Source of the DNA: Roseburia sp. AM59-24XD
GTDB taxonomy: Bacteria; Bacillota; Clostridia; Lachnospirales; Lachnospiraceae
Assembly (NCBI RefSeq): GCF_003478445.1
Contig: NZ_QUET01000006.1
Coordinates: 68,270-132,269, forward strand
DNA: 64,000 bases
Direction: 5' to 3'
The position numbers were made by a program, and so were the translations under genes. Below, piece by piece: positions 9,529 to 17,605 of the stretch; position 1 is the first letter of the stretch; every line of letters begins with the position of its first letter. The notes under the pieces are model-generated. The model saw only the letters and a program-made list of their open reading frames with translations. It made no database searches and was not told the DNA's origin.

Positions 9529-10872
9529 TTAATTTGTATAGGCAACATCGGAGTCTAGTTTATAGTCGTAGCGTTCCCATGTGACGTCGACGGCGGTTGT
9601 TTTGCCGCGTTGATATTCTATGTTGATCATTGCCTTGCGACCGCGATATGCAAACATGCCAAGACTTACAATGATGCTGCTTCCATCGCTCCCATACAAA
9701 TAGTTTTCGAAGGATTGATGATCTTTTCTTTCCAGTCGGATATACATAGTCTTTCCCGGTTGGATGACAAGTTCAGCATCATCGGCAAGTTTGCGATACG
9801 CATTGTTTTTCCTCTGCTTATACGATATCGCCATCTGGTCGATCGAGTTCACATCATTTCCGAGACCTCCCATCTCCATATCTCCGATAAAGAAGTCGAA
9901 GCCCCCGCCCCAGCTTGTCCGGCTATTATATTTCTTTCCAAAACAGATATCTCGTTCGTCCGTAGAGTGGATCTTAAATTCATAATATTTGATTCGTCTG
10001 GCATTCTTTACATTGATCTGAGCCATGCATTTTCCATCGGAATTATCGGTTGCGAGCCAGCGCACCTCGGATCTTTCCCCAAGCTTACGTTCGCCGCCAA
10101 CGATGACATATGGTCTGACCTGATAAGTGTACACCTGCTCCGGCTGTGCCGTGTAATCCTCATAAAGAAAACCTCTTTTCCCCGTGTCAAGCTTTGTCTT
10201 CTGAAGCTTTTGTTTCTTCACAACGTCAATCCTTTGCATATTACTCTTTGTCGTACCGCGGTATATTTCAAAGCCATCCGCTTGAACCGAACCAAAGGTT
10301 CGGAATACGAGACGGGAAAAGCCTTTGTCTCCTCTGATGTCATCAATTGACTGATCCAGCGTTGTGCCATACATTTCACAGAATATCTCGCGGCTGTTTC
10401 CCTCGCTCTTCGGATCTAAAAGCCACATTCCTCCCTCCTGGAATACCTCGATCTCATAACGAAATACATCGCCGTAAGAAAACTTCTGTGTAAACTCATA
10501 CTGCTTCTTCCCCGGCTTGTATGTTTTTGTCATTTCCTTCCGGTCAGGCTTATCGTCCCAGACGCGGTATCTGGTCAATCGATATTCTTGTGCATTGGTC
10601 AGCGCCTCCCAACTCACCTTGATCGTCTGTTTCTTCTGATCGAGCTTTACCTGCAGATAATCTTTTCTATGTACCATTGACAGAATCTCTTCCTCATCTG
10701 CAGCCGGCGCAGCTGTTGGATCCGGTGTCTGCGCCGTATAGGACTGCTTTCCGGCACCACCGCGCTGCCGCATACTTTCCTCACGATCCGTCCACAGGAT
10801 TGCGCCGATTACTATGATACCCAGTAATATAACACCTGTCACTATAAGAATTTTCTTGTTTATTGTTTGCAT
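9529..10872 (-). CDS. Membrane-anchored protein with fibronectin type III-like domains
   Basis: A 447-residue protein with an N-terminal hydrophobic helix ('ILIVTGVILLGIIVIGAIL', about residues 8-26), so it is probably anchored with its bulk outside the cell. Residues about 75-150 ('TIKVSWEALTNAQEYRLTRY') and 185-280 resemble two fibronectin type III folds. The C-terminal third is unassigned. ATG at 10872 is chosen over 10890 because AGGAG lies eight bases before it. It starts 29 bases after the Rpn-family gene and probably shares its transcript. Function unknown. Confidence 0.72.
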   Translation of the reverse strand: MQTINKKILIVTGVILLGIIVIGAILWTDREESMRQRGGAGKQSYTAQTPDPTAAPAADEEEILSMVHRKDYLQVKLDQKKQTIKVSWEALTNAQEYRLTRYRVWDDKPDRKEMTKTYKPGKKQYEFTQKFSYGDVFRYEIEVFQEGGMWLLDPKSEGNSREIFCEMYGTTLDQSIDDIRGDKGFSRLVFRTFGSVQADGFEIYRGTTKSNMQRIDVVKKQKLQKTKLDTGKRGFLYEDYTAQPEQVYTYQVRPYVIVGGERKLGERSEVRWLATDNSDGKCMAQINVKNARRIKYYEFKIHSTDERDICFGKKYNSRTSWGGGFDFFIGDMEMGGLGNDVNSIDQMAISYKQRKNNAYRKLADDAELVIQPGKTMYIRLERKDHQSFENYLYGSDGSSIIVSLGMFAYRGRKAMINIEYQRGKTTAVDVTWERYDYKLDSDVAYTN

Positions 10873-10901
10873 GGGCACCGCTCCTTTCACGCTGATCCAT
10901 C

Positions 10902-11768
10902 TTACACTTGCGTGAATAATTCCTGCTCAACAGCTTGCAGTTCGGCTTCGGAGTAATCCATAGAAAGGATCATTTCACGGGATAATCCGCTTCCCAGCAT
11001 TTTGCGTATTGCCTCCAAACGCCCTGCCGTCAATCCTTCTGAACGTCCCTCAGCCAATCCCTCCGAACGTCCTTCTTCTCGAACGATTTTTTCACGCTCT
11101 TCCGCATAATTTTTCGCATAATCCTCTACTGTTTTGCACATTTTCCCCAAACCTCCCTCCGTCTCTTTGAAATACTTAACTGCTTTGCTTAATGCGGGGA
11201 ATCTGGCATCTTCAAATACATCTTTTCGTAAAAATAACTGGAGTAGTTCGGATTTGTCCGAACCATCCTTCACTACTGTGTTGGCAAAGAAAATATCTTC
11301 CCCGTCATCCACAGGAGCATACCCCTCATTTGTTTTCATGCACCTTTTCACATGTGTGATCATCTGCCCGTTATGTAGAGCGTCATACTCCGTAATATAT
11401 AAGATGGTTACCTGCGGGATATCCGAAAAATCGGTTCCCTTTGGCGTATATGCTGCCGTAGTTGATGATGCATAAAACCGATTCCTCTTGATATCGTCAT
11501 TACCGGAACCCTTCTGCATCTCAATGTTCATATATGTTCCGTTTTCCAGAATACAGAGTACATCCAGAATAATCTCTCTGTGTAAACTCGTGATAACACA
11601 CTGCGGTGTTACACTTACCACTTTTAGCTGTGGCCGGTCCAACAGTGTGCGGAGTATCTCCTGGCAGACTTCCTTTCGTTCCGCCACCAGCCGGAACATG
11701 GCATCATCAATGATCCTTAAATTCTCTGCTGTTTCTCTTATCGCTTTTGAATATTGTTCAGTACCCAC
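10902..11768 (-). CDS. Rpn-family recombination-promoting nuclease/putative transposase
   Basis: A 288-residue member of the PD-(D/E)XK nuclease family transposase group (PF12784-like, Rpn relatives). The nuclease core is visible as 'REIILDVLCILENGTYMNIEMQK' split over residues 64-86, with the D...E-x-Q/K catalytic pattern, then 'RNRFYASSTTAAYTPKGTDF'. The C-terminus has the repeated 'EGRSEGLAEGRSEGLTAGR' segment and an acidic helix typical of these proteins. The start is GTG at 11768, with GAGG seven bases before it. Such genes are often multicopy and mobile. Confidence 0.88.
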   Translation of the reverse strand: MGTEQYSKAIRETAENLRIIDDAMFRLVAERKEVCQEILRTLLDRPQLKVVSVTPQCVITSLHREIILDVLCILENGTYMNIEMQKGSGNDDIKRNRFYASSTTAAYTPKGTDFSDIPQVTILYITEYDALHNGQMITHVKRCMKTNEGYAPVDDGEDIFFANTVVKDGSDKSELLQLFLRKDVFEDARFPALSKAVKYFKETEGGLGKMCKTVEDYAKNYAEEREKIVREEGRSEGLAEGRSEGLTAGRLEAIRKMLGSGLSREMILSMDYSEAELQAVEQELFTQV

Positions 11769-12110
11769 TGCCTTACCTCGCTTCCCCTACTTATCGTAGA
11801 CGTGTTCCAAAACAAGTAGGGTTCAGCTTCTGGTCTGACATCCCCGCTTGCTTTATGGGGATACCTGGCCCGGAAGGTATCATATAAGCTCTGCTTGAGA
11901 GACTCATTTAAGTTCTTTGTTTATATGTTCATCATATCATCATTGGTCAAGCAAATCAACACCAGCTCGTTAACCGGTGGCGTAAATTTATCTTTGGATT
12001 ATGTATTGCAGAATATGCCTGTCGTGCTTTGAAGCACTAAATGCGAATAAATAAGTTTATTATACTCTATTTTGCATTATTGACAAGCCTGTTTTTAACT
12101 GGAAACGATA
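11769..12110. other. Non-coding stretch with structured leader before the Rpn-family gene
   Basis: No gene is visible in these 342 bases. On the minus strand, the part nearest the Rpn-family gene can fold as GATACCT/AGGTATC (around 11874-11895) followed by CCCC..GGGG around 11852-11870, so the gene probably has a structured 5' leader. The far part (11990-12100) is AT-rich and contains the remains of the recombinase 3' side. Confidence 0.4.
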
Positions 12111-12596
12111 CTAAGGATATGTAACTGAAAAATGACTTCGTACAAGCTGTCTCTTCAGGTTCTGCGGATATACCTTATCCGTCACCGCAAAAATCTGTAT
12201 CATCAGTACCTGTCGGTAATTCTTCTGCTCCAACGCCGTACGAAGCAGCGCCTCATATTCCTCCTCTGTCAAACGGTTCTGAATATCTTCGTGGTTGCTC
12301 TTTTTGCGGATATTGAGACTCTTGCACTGCAGATCTGTACGACCGGCAAACTTACAATACGACTTAATACTGGCAATGATCGAATTAATACTACATGCCT
12401 CATATCCCGCTTCCGGCAATGACTTCAAAAACGCATCCAAAGAATTCTGAGACAGAGTCTGGGTTTGATCCGACAAAAAATGTGCGAGCTTTTTCACGTC
12501 TCGCACATACTTTTTCACTGTATTCAATTTTACATTAGAATCCATCAGATACGATTGAAACTGTTTGATATCTGATGAAGTGAGTGAATGTGTCAT
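12111..12596 (-). pseudogene. Truncated tyrosine recombinase (remnant)
   Basis: 161 residues matching the N-terminal core-binding domain of phage-type integrases ('NTVKKYVRDVKKLAHFL', 'ACSINSIIASIKSYCKF') and the first helix of the catalytic domain ('LTEEEYEALLRTA'). The protein leaves the family after 'LMIQIFAVT', before the first catalytic arginine, so it lacks all active-site residues. It is paralogous to the recombinase at 12618-13729 (same motif order). Most likely a tandem copy that lost its 3' half. Confidence 0.82.
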
Positions 12597-12617
12597 AATA
12601 CATATTATGTCGCTTTT

Positions 12618-13729
12618 TTATAGAATCGTTGGAAAGATCCTGTTTTTCCTGCTTCCGGCAGCATTATCGCTTTGTTCAATCTTCTGATACCACTGCTCCC
12701 ATTTCTTTTTGTCCGATCCGGAAAGGGTACTCATAAAACACATCATCTCCAGAGGAAATAATATCCGCTGTGAAAGATAGGTGTTGTCTGCCATAACACG
12801 GACGTTTTCGGCTGTTGCCAGTATGATCCCGGATTCTGTTGTCCGTACCGGCTCATGCCCTGCCAGCCCCCCATCTTTGTGGTCAACGACCATGTTCATC
12901 TGATCGAGCTGCTGCTTATGCTCCTTTCCAGTTGATTTCACGTAGATGCGGGTTGTGTCAATGCTGCTGTGTCCGAGTACATCAGCGAGCTTGACGATAT
13001 CTCCTGTCTGCTGATAGAACTCCCTTGCAAACAAATGGCGCAGATTATGGGGAAATGCTTTGCCGGAGGGCACTCCGGCTGCCATTGCCGCTGCTTTCAT
13101 CCGCCGCCATACTTCCCTGCGGTCAACCGGCTGATGGTTGCGGTTCTGAAAGACGGCGCCTTCACAGATATTATGCTTCTGTACATATTCTTTCAGCAGT
13201 TCCTGCAGAGCGGACGGTAACAGGATCCGGCGCACCTTTCCCTTGTTATGGACATCGACCATGCCGTTTTGTAAGCATGCTACATTGATGTAGCTGAGTT
13301 CACCGACACGGATGCCGGTCCCGGCGATCGTCTGCAGAAGTCTTGCTGTTTTCTCTTCTCCCTGGCGGCTGGCTGTGCTGACCATGCTTTTATATTCTTC
13401 CATGGTCAGCTCTTTTCTTCGTTTTCAAATGCGGTTCGCTGTACTTTGATCGTCTTGATGCACAGATCGTTCCATTTCATAACGATGCAGAACCGATTGA
13501 TCGCTGTGAGAAATGAGTTGATGCTGTTCGCTTTATAACCACCCTGTTCCTCCAATTCTTTTTTGTATGCAATCATCAGGTCTCTGGTGAGACCTCTTCC
13601 GTCTGCATATGTCTGCAGTTTCCGCACATCACGTACATATTTGTGGATGGTGTTTGGTGTTTTTTCGGATTTTTTTAATTCTTTTTCAAACCGGGCGATA
13701 TTCTGCTCTGTTACGATTTTTTCTTTCAT
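12618..13729 (-). CDS. Tyrosine recombinase/integrase (one-base frameshift)
   Basis: The N-terminal part (13729-13406) is a SAM-like core-binding domain ('NTIHKYVRDVRKLQTYA'). The C-terminal part carries the catalytic residues: 'GTGIRVGEL' (R), 'PHNLRHLFA' (H-x-x-R), 'LGHSSIDTTRIY' (H and nucleophilic Y). The frame breaks at about 13411, where one base is missing; restoring it gives 'ENEEKELTMEEYKSM' and a 370-residue protein. About 85 residues follow the catalytic tyrosine, longer than usual for XerC-like enzymes. ATG at 13729 has AGGA six bases before it. Confidence 0.85.
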
Positions 13730-13843
13730 CTTTTGTCCTGCTTTCTCCAATAAATGGCATATTTTCTATCATTATATCCAAACATACCCGGAAGCAAAAG
13801 AAGGGAACGCCTCCCCCTGCTTTTCTGCCTGAAATAATTCTTC

Positions 13844-13887
13844 AAAAAATATACTCGTAAGAAAGTAACTTACGAGTATATTTTTTA
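13844..13887. terminator. Bidirectional terminator after spoVAC
   Basis: AAAAAATATACTCGTAAG pairs perfectly with CTTACGAGTATATTTTTT around a seven-base loop. It lies 50 bases downstream of the spoVAC stop and ends the minus-strand sporulation transcript. A-tract and T-tract on either side allow use in both directions. Confidence 0.9.
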
Positions 13888-13936
13888 ATCCCTATAAAAC
13901 AGAGGAAAAATTCCCACAATTGCCTACAATAACCGA

Positions 13937-14431
13937 TCACATAATGCTCCCCAGCCAGTAGATCACCCCGACCACCCAGCTGCAAAATATTCCATACAAT
14001 ATCACCGGTCCCGCGATCGTAAAGATCTTGCAGCCGATACCAAAGACCTGTCCCTCTGCCTGAAACTCGATCGCCGGGGATACAACGGAATTGGCAAAGC
14101 CGGTGATCGGCACGATGCTTCCCGCGCCGCCAAACTGTCCCAGCTTCTGATAGATGTTTAGTCCGGTCAGGATAATGCTTAGCAGGATCAGAGACAGTGT
14201 GGTATAAAGCCCCGCCAGCTCCTTATCATTGCCGAGATACTGATAAAGACTGTTAAAGCCTTCTCCCACGACACAGATCGCGCCACCCACCAGAAACGCC
14301 TTGGCACAGTTTAAGAAACGATTGCTTTTCGGCGTGATATTGCTGACGTAGTCATTATATTTTTGCTTCTGTTTTTCGCTGTCTTTCTCCTGAAGAACCT
14401 CCTCAATGGATGGGTCATTATTTGAATTCAT
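13937..14431 (-). CDS. spoVAC: Stage V sporulation protein AC
   Basis: A 164-residue membrane protein of the SpoVAC/SpoVAEb family, part of the inner-membrane channel for dipicolinic acid during spore formation and germination. It has four hydrophobic helices; 'FLVGGAICVVGEGF' and 'GGAGSIVPITGFANSVVSPAIEF' (split here as two parts of one conserved loop) are typical. Third of the spoVA genes here. The expected spoVAD and spoVAE are not downstream: the operon ends at the terminator 13844-13887. Confidence 0.95.
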   Translation of the reverse strand: MNSNNDPSIEEVLQEKDSEKQKQKYNDYVSNITPKSNRFLNCAKAFLVGGAICVVGEGFNSLYQYLGNDKELAGLYTTLSLILLSIILTGLNIYQKLGQFGGAGSIVPITGFANSVVSPAIEFQAEGQVFGIGCKIFTIAGPVILYGIFCSWVVGVIYWLGSIM

Positions 14432-14493
14432 ATCACTCTCTCCTTTTCTCTGTCCAATTTTACGGACACGTCAATTTTATGGACATATCTGTT

Positions 14494-14916
14494 TTAATGC
14501 TGCATCCGGAAATATAGTTGATAGAAGCAGGCAATCGCCTTGCCAAGTGCAAGCGCCAGGATCACAAGCGGAAGTCCCGCCGCGAGTTTTACTCTCTGTA
14601 CCAGAACCGGAATGACCTTAAGCGTTTCCGCCAGCGCCATGGCAAGACAGCCCACAAAGATGCCGGAAAATAGTCCGAACACGGCTAATGTCGCACTTCC
14701 AAACGGAATGGAAATGTGAAACACCGTCAGTACTGCCCCTGTTACACCTCCCAGAAATATACAGTTTTCCAGAAAATAGACACGGTTCGCTGTATGCAGA
14801 CGGCTCGCCAGTCTCGGCAGCATTTCCAGAATAGAGATAAATGCGAACACGCCGCCGGCAACACTGATTCCGCCCGCAAATCCGATCGCTCCCAATAAGA
14901 TCAACTTCCATATCAT
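14494..14916 (-). CDS. spoVAB: Stage V sporulation protein AB
   Basis: A 140-residue protein with about four transmembrane helices, including the glycine-rich 'AIGFAGGISVAGGVFAFI' start and 'LENCIFLGGVTGAVLTVF', matching SpoVAB. Part of the spore dipicolinate channel operon. Its first codons overlap the end of spoVAA by four bases, which implies translational coupling. Confidence 0.93.
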   Translation of the reverse strand: MIWKLILLGAIGFAGGISVAGGVFAFISILEMLPRLASRLHTANRVYFLENCIFLGGVTGAVLTVFHISIPFGSATLAVFGLFSGIFVGCLAMALAETLKVIPVLVQRVKLAAGLPLVILALALGKAIACFYQLYFRMQH

Positions 14917-15536
14917 GAGATTTCTTTGCCCTCCCTGGATGCATTTTTGATGATCGCATTGTTCATTTCCTGCTCATAATTGCGCATTTCCAGATGAAGC
15001 GGTGTCGGATCATCCCTCTCATTCCGGGCAGAGAAATGATTGTAAAAGCCGAGGATTCCTATGGCAATCCCCACGCAGTAGGTAATCTCCATGATGCTGC
15101 CCTTGGTCTGCTCCGTCCCCATGACCAGCCTGTAGAACAGAGAAAATACATCACCCACGCTGACATCCGTGTTAAATGTCATAATTGTAAAACCTGCGCC
15201 GAAAAATATGATCAGACTGACAAAGGCAGCCTTGACAATCTCCAGCCACTTGGCAGGCTTCGGTGTGTCCTTATACTCTACGATAAAATCCGGTTCTCCG
15301 ATATTGATCACCTGCAGACCCGGGCGCTGTTTCTGCAAAAGCTCAATGACCTTCATCGCCGAAAAGACAAGCTTTTGCTCTTTCTCCTGCGAAAAAGTAT
15401 AAAGCACCAGCTTGCCGGATTCCTTCTGCAGCGTCTGATCCGCAGTCAGGATCTCGGCAACATCCTCCAGTAGAACTTTTTTGTGTGACACCTGACTATT
15501 TTGTTCCAATTTTAAGTAGATAATATCTGACTTCAT
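14913..15536 (-). CDS. spoVAA: Stage V sporulation protein AA
   Basis: A 207-residue SpoVAA: a soluble N-terminal domain (to about residue 115) followed by two membrane helices ('AAFVSLIIFFGAGFTIMTF', 'ITYCVGIAIGILGFY'). ATG at 15536 is preferred to the upstream ATG at 15590 because GGAGG stands nine bases before it and 'MKSDIIYLKLEQ' matches family starts. Its start lies inside the 3' part of the small gene 15496-15675, in another frame. Confidence 0.93.
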   Translation of the reverse strand: MKSDIIYLKLEQNSQVSHKKVLLEDVAEILTADQTLQKESGKLVLYTFSQEKEQKLVFSAMKVIELLQKQRPGLQVINIGEPDFIVEYKDTPKPAKWLEIVKAAFVSLIIFFGAGFTIMTFNTDVSVGDVFSLFYRLVMGTEQTKGSIMEITYCVGIAIGILGFYNHFSARNERDDPTPLHLEMRNYEQEMNNAIIKNASREGKEIS

Positions 15537-15675
15537 TGTCGGTTCCCTCCTGCTCCACAAATTTGCCGTTTGCATAGGTTGTCCGTGCATTACGCATAAT
15601 TGCTATATAGCAGACGGTACTTAAGGTCATGATGCCAATGAGCAACACATAAAACCACATTTTCTTTTTCCGCAT
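15496..15675 (-). CDS. Small membrane protein between sigF and spoVAA
   Basis: A 59-residue frame starting 'MRKKKMWFYVLLIGIMTLST': positively charged N-terminus, then one hydrophobic helix (about residues 6-27), then a short hydrophilic tail ending 'YYLLKIGTK'. AAGGCGGAG lies upstream of the ATG. Its 3' end overlaps the spoVAA start by 41 bases in a different frame, and it sits 51 bases after sigF, so it should be part of the sporulation operon. No function is known to me. Confidence 0.65.
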   Translation of the reverse strand: MRKKKMWFYVLLIGIMTLSTVCYIAIMRNARTTYANGKFVEQEGTDNEVRYYLLKIGTK

Positions 15676-15726
15676 TGCATACTCCGCCTTTCTCTTTTGT
15701 GTAAAGCATTTCCAAAATCGGAAATT

Positions 15727-16514
15727 TTATACTAGTTGTTGACGCAATCGAAGCAGAATTTTCTTTTCCAGGCGGCTGACCTGCACCTGACTGATCCCAA
15801 GCTCAGCCGCCACCTGCGTCTGAGTCATGTCCTCGTAATAACGCAGACGGATCAGTTTGCGTTCCTTGTCGCTCAGCGTATCAAGAAGCTGTTCCAGCAA
15901 AACATGATTGATCACATGCTCTTTTTCTGCATCAACTCCGGAGTCTGTTTCTCCGGTATTGGCTCTTGCAACTGCTGTTCTTGACACATAACCGACACTT
16001 GCATTCTCCCCGGCAACCACCTGATCGATCAGGCAGATCTCTTTGCCCTCCGGCTGATAGACCGGACGATAGATAGAGTCCACATCCCTGTTTGCCTCGA
16101 TTGCCACTGCGATCTCCTCCGGTGCCAGCTCGGTTGCAGCCGCAATCTCATCAACCGTCGCCTGCCGTCCAAGCTCCTGCCCCAGCCGCTGCGCTGCCAC
16201 TTTGATTTTCCATCCGTTCTCTTTCATGGTACGACTGATCTTTATCATTCCGTCATCCCGCATAAACCGCTTTATCTCCCCCATGATCATGGGCACTGCG
16301 TATGTACTGAACCTGACCTCAAAGTCAGATTAAAATGATCAATCGATTTGATCAGCCCGATGCAGCCAATCTGAAACAGATCCTCCGGATCATATCCTCT
16401 TCCATTGAAACGTTTCACAATATTCCAGACAAGTCCCACATTTTCTTCCACCATACGATCTCTTGCCTGTCGGTCTCCGGCACGGGCTTTTTTCAATAAT
16501 TCTATCGCATCCAT
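15727..16514 (-). CDS. sigF: RNA polymerase sigma-F factor (one-base frameshift)
   Basis: Sigma-F directs forespore transcription. The N-terminal part includes region 2 'EENVGLVWNIVKRFNGRGYDP' (in two pieces) and 'DLFQIGCIGLIKSIDHFNL'. The C-terminal part resumes at 'VPMIMGEIKRFMRDDG' and carries region 4 'DKERKLIRLRYYEDMTQTQ' with helix-turn-helix 'QVAAELGISQVQVSRLEKK'. The break is at about 16321: an A3 run (T3 on the coding strand) should be four bases long to read 'LTFEVRFSTYAVPM'. Restored length is 262 residues. ATG at 16514 has GGAGG five bases upstream. Confidence 0.95.
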
Positions 16515-16544
16515 AGGATCCTCCATACCTCTGAAATCCCCATT

Positions 16545-16970
16545 TTACAGGGAATTTTCACACGAATTGCCGATACGCTTACTGAGTTTTACCCGCGTGC
16601 CTTTTCCCACCTCCGAATACACCTGCAGCTCATCCATGAATGCCTCCATAAAGGCAAAGCCCATCCCTGACCGCTCCCACTCCGGCTTAGTTGTATACAA
16701 AGGCTCCATCGCTTTTTCGATATCCGGGATCCCGACTCCGTGATCTGTGATCTCCACAAATACCTCCTGCCCCTTGATCTCACAGGTAATCTCGATCAGT
16801 CCCTCCCCGTTGTTGTAACCGTGAAGAATGCTGTTTGTCACCGCTTCCGAAACTGCTGTTTTGACATCCGCCAGCTCCTCTAATGTCGGATCAAGCCTTG
16901 TAATATATGCCGCCACAACCGTTCTTGCAAATGCTTCATTCTGCGAATTGCTATCTATGATCAGCTTCAT
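16545..16970 (-). CDS. spoIIAB: Anti-sigma F factor / serine kinase SpoIIAB
   Basis: A 141-residue GHKL-fold kinase. It binds and inhibits sigma-F, and phosphorylates SpoIIAA. The N box 'EAVTNSILHGY', G1 box 'DHGVGIPD' and G2 box 'SGMGFAFMEAFMD' are intact. It overlaps the end of spoIIAA by four bases and precedes sigF by 30 bases, the classical partner-switching operon order. Confidence 0.97.
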   Translation of the reverse strand: MKLIIDSNSQNEAFARTVVAAYITRLDPTLEELADVKTAVSEAVTNSILHGYNNGEGLIEITCEIKGQEVFVEITDHGVGIPDIEKAMEPLYTTKPEWERSGMGFAFMEAFMDELQVYSEVGKGTRVKLSKRIGNSCENSL

Positions 16971-17344
16971 TTGTCCTGTCCTCCTCTTTTATTCAGTCCT
17001 GCCACCGCCTGCTCCGGCGTGGCGTACCGCTCGATGATCTTAAACAGCCCGGACAGCCGGAAAATCCGCTCTATTTCATTTCCCACATTAGTCACAGCCG
17101 CCTTGCCGCCCCGAAACATCACTCTCTTGTAACGTCCCATGATCAGACCGATTCCGGAACTGTCCATAAAATCGGTCTTTGCAAAATCGAAAATAATATG
17201 TCGAATATTGCCGGCATCGATCAGCCGGTCCGACTGCTCCCGCAGCAGATTCACCGTATGGTGGTCAAGATCCTGTGATATGTAAATGATCAGACAATTC
17301 TGCTGTATTTCATAATGGATCGATTCTCTTTCTTTCTGGTTCAA
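16967..17344 (-). CDS. spoIIAA: Anti-sigma F factor antagonist SpoIIAA
   Basis: A 125-residue STAS-domain protein. The phosphorylatable serine lies in 'FMDSSGIGLIMGRYK'. Dephosphorylated SpoIIAA releases sigma-F from SpoIIAB. The start codon is TTG at 17344, with AAGGAGG ending seven bases before it. First gene of the sporulation operon; in relatives this promoter is read by sigma-H, but I could not place a convincing -35/-10 pair here. Confidence 0.96.
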   Translation of the reverse strand: MNQKERESIHYEIQQNCLIIYISQDLDHHTVNLLREQSDRLIDAGNIRHIIFDFAKTDFMDSSGIGLIMGRYKRVMFRGGKAAVTNVGNEIERIFRLSGLFKIIERYATPEQAVAGLNKRGGQDK

Positions 17345-17381
17345 AATATCTCCTCCTTCTCTCCAAAAATATAAAGCCCAT

Positions 17382-17512
17382 AAAGAGTCGCTTGCGACTC
17401 TTTCGCGCTCGAGCGGTGCTGTTTACAGCTAACTTCTTCTCCGCGAGATGCGCATCCTCGCGGAGCGTTTTTTGCTTTATAGGAAACGAGAAGTTTCCTA
17501 TAAAGCAAAAAA
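17382..17512. repeat. Structured repeat, type II, copy 1
   Basis: A non-coding unit read on the plus strand as: hairpin AAAGAGTCG-CTTG-CGACTCTTT (17382-17403); a middle region including GCTG-TTTA-CAGC; a core CATCCTCGCGGAGC (17453-17466), here pairing with CTCCGCGAG just before it; then a perfect 20-base-pair hairpin TTTTTTGCTTTATAGGAAAC/complement with a GAGAA loop (17468-17512). The same order occurs at 39845-39973. The last hairpin has T- and A-tracts and could terminate transcription both ways. Confidence 0.8.
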
Positions 17513-17553
17513 GACCTGCCAGAGTCATACGTTCTGTATACTCTGACAGGTCT
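17507..17553 (-). terminator. Terminator of the zinc-ribbon TPR gene
   Basis: On the minus strand AGACCTGTCAGAGT pairs with ACTCTGGCAGGTCT, followed by TTTTTT. It lies 53 bases downstream of the stop at 17606 and abuts the repeat at 17382-17512. Confidence 0.85.
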
Positions 17554-17605
17554 CCCTATCATTTTCTCATGCGATATTCTGTGGTTTCCCACCTTGTCTT
17601 ATGTG

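Noticed and set aside
16287-16526. Programmed frameshifting in sigF
   Set aside because: No slippery heptamer or downstream structure is seen, and eleven other genes show the same one-base loss; an assembly error is simpler.
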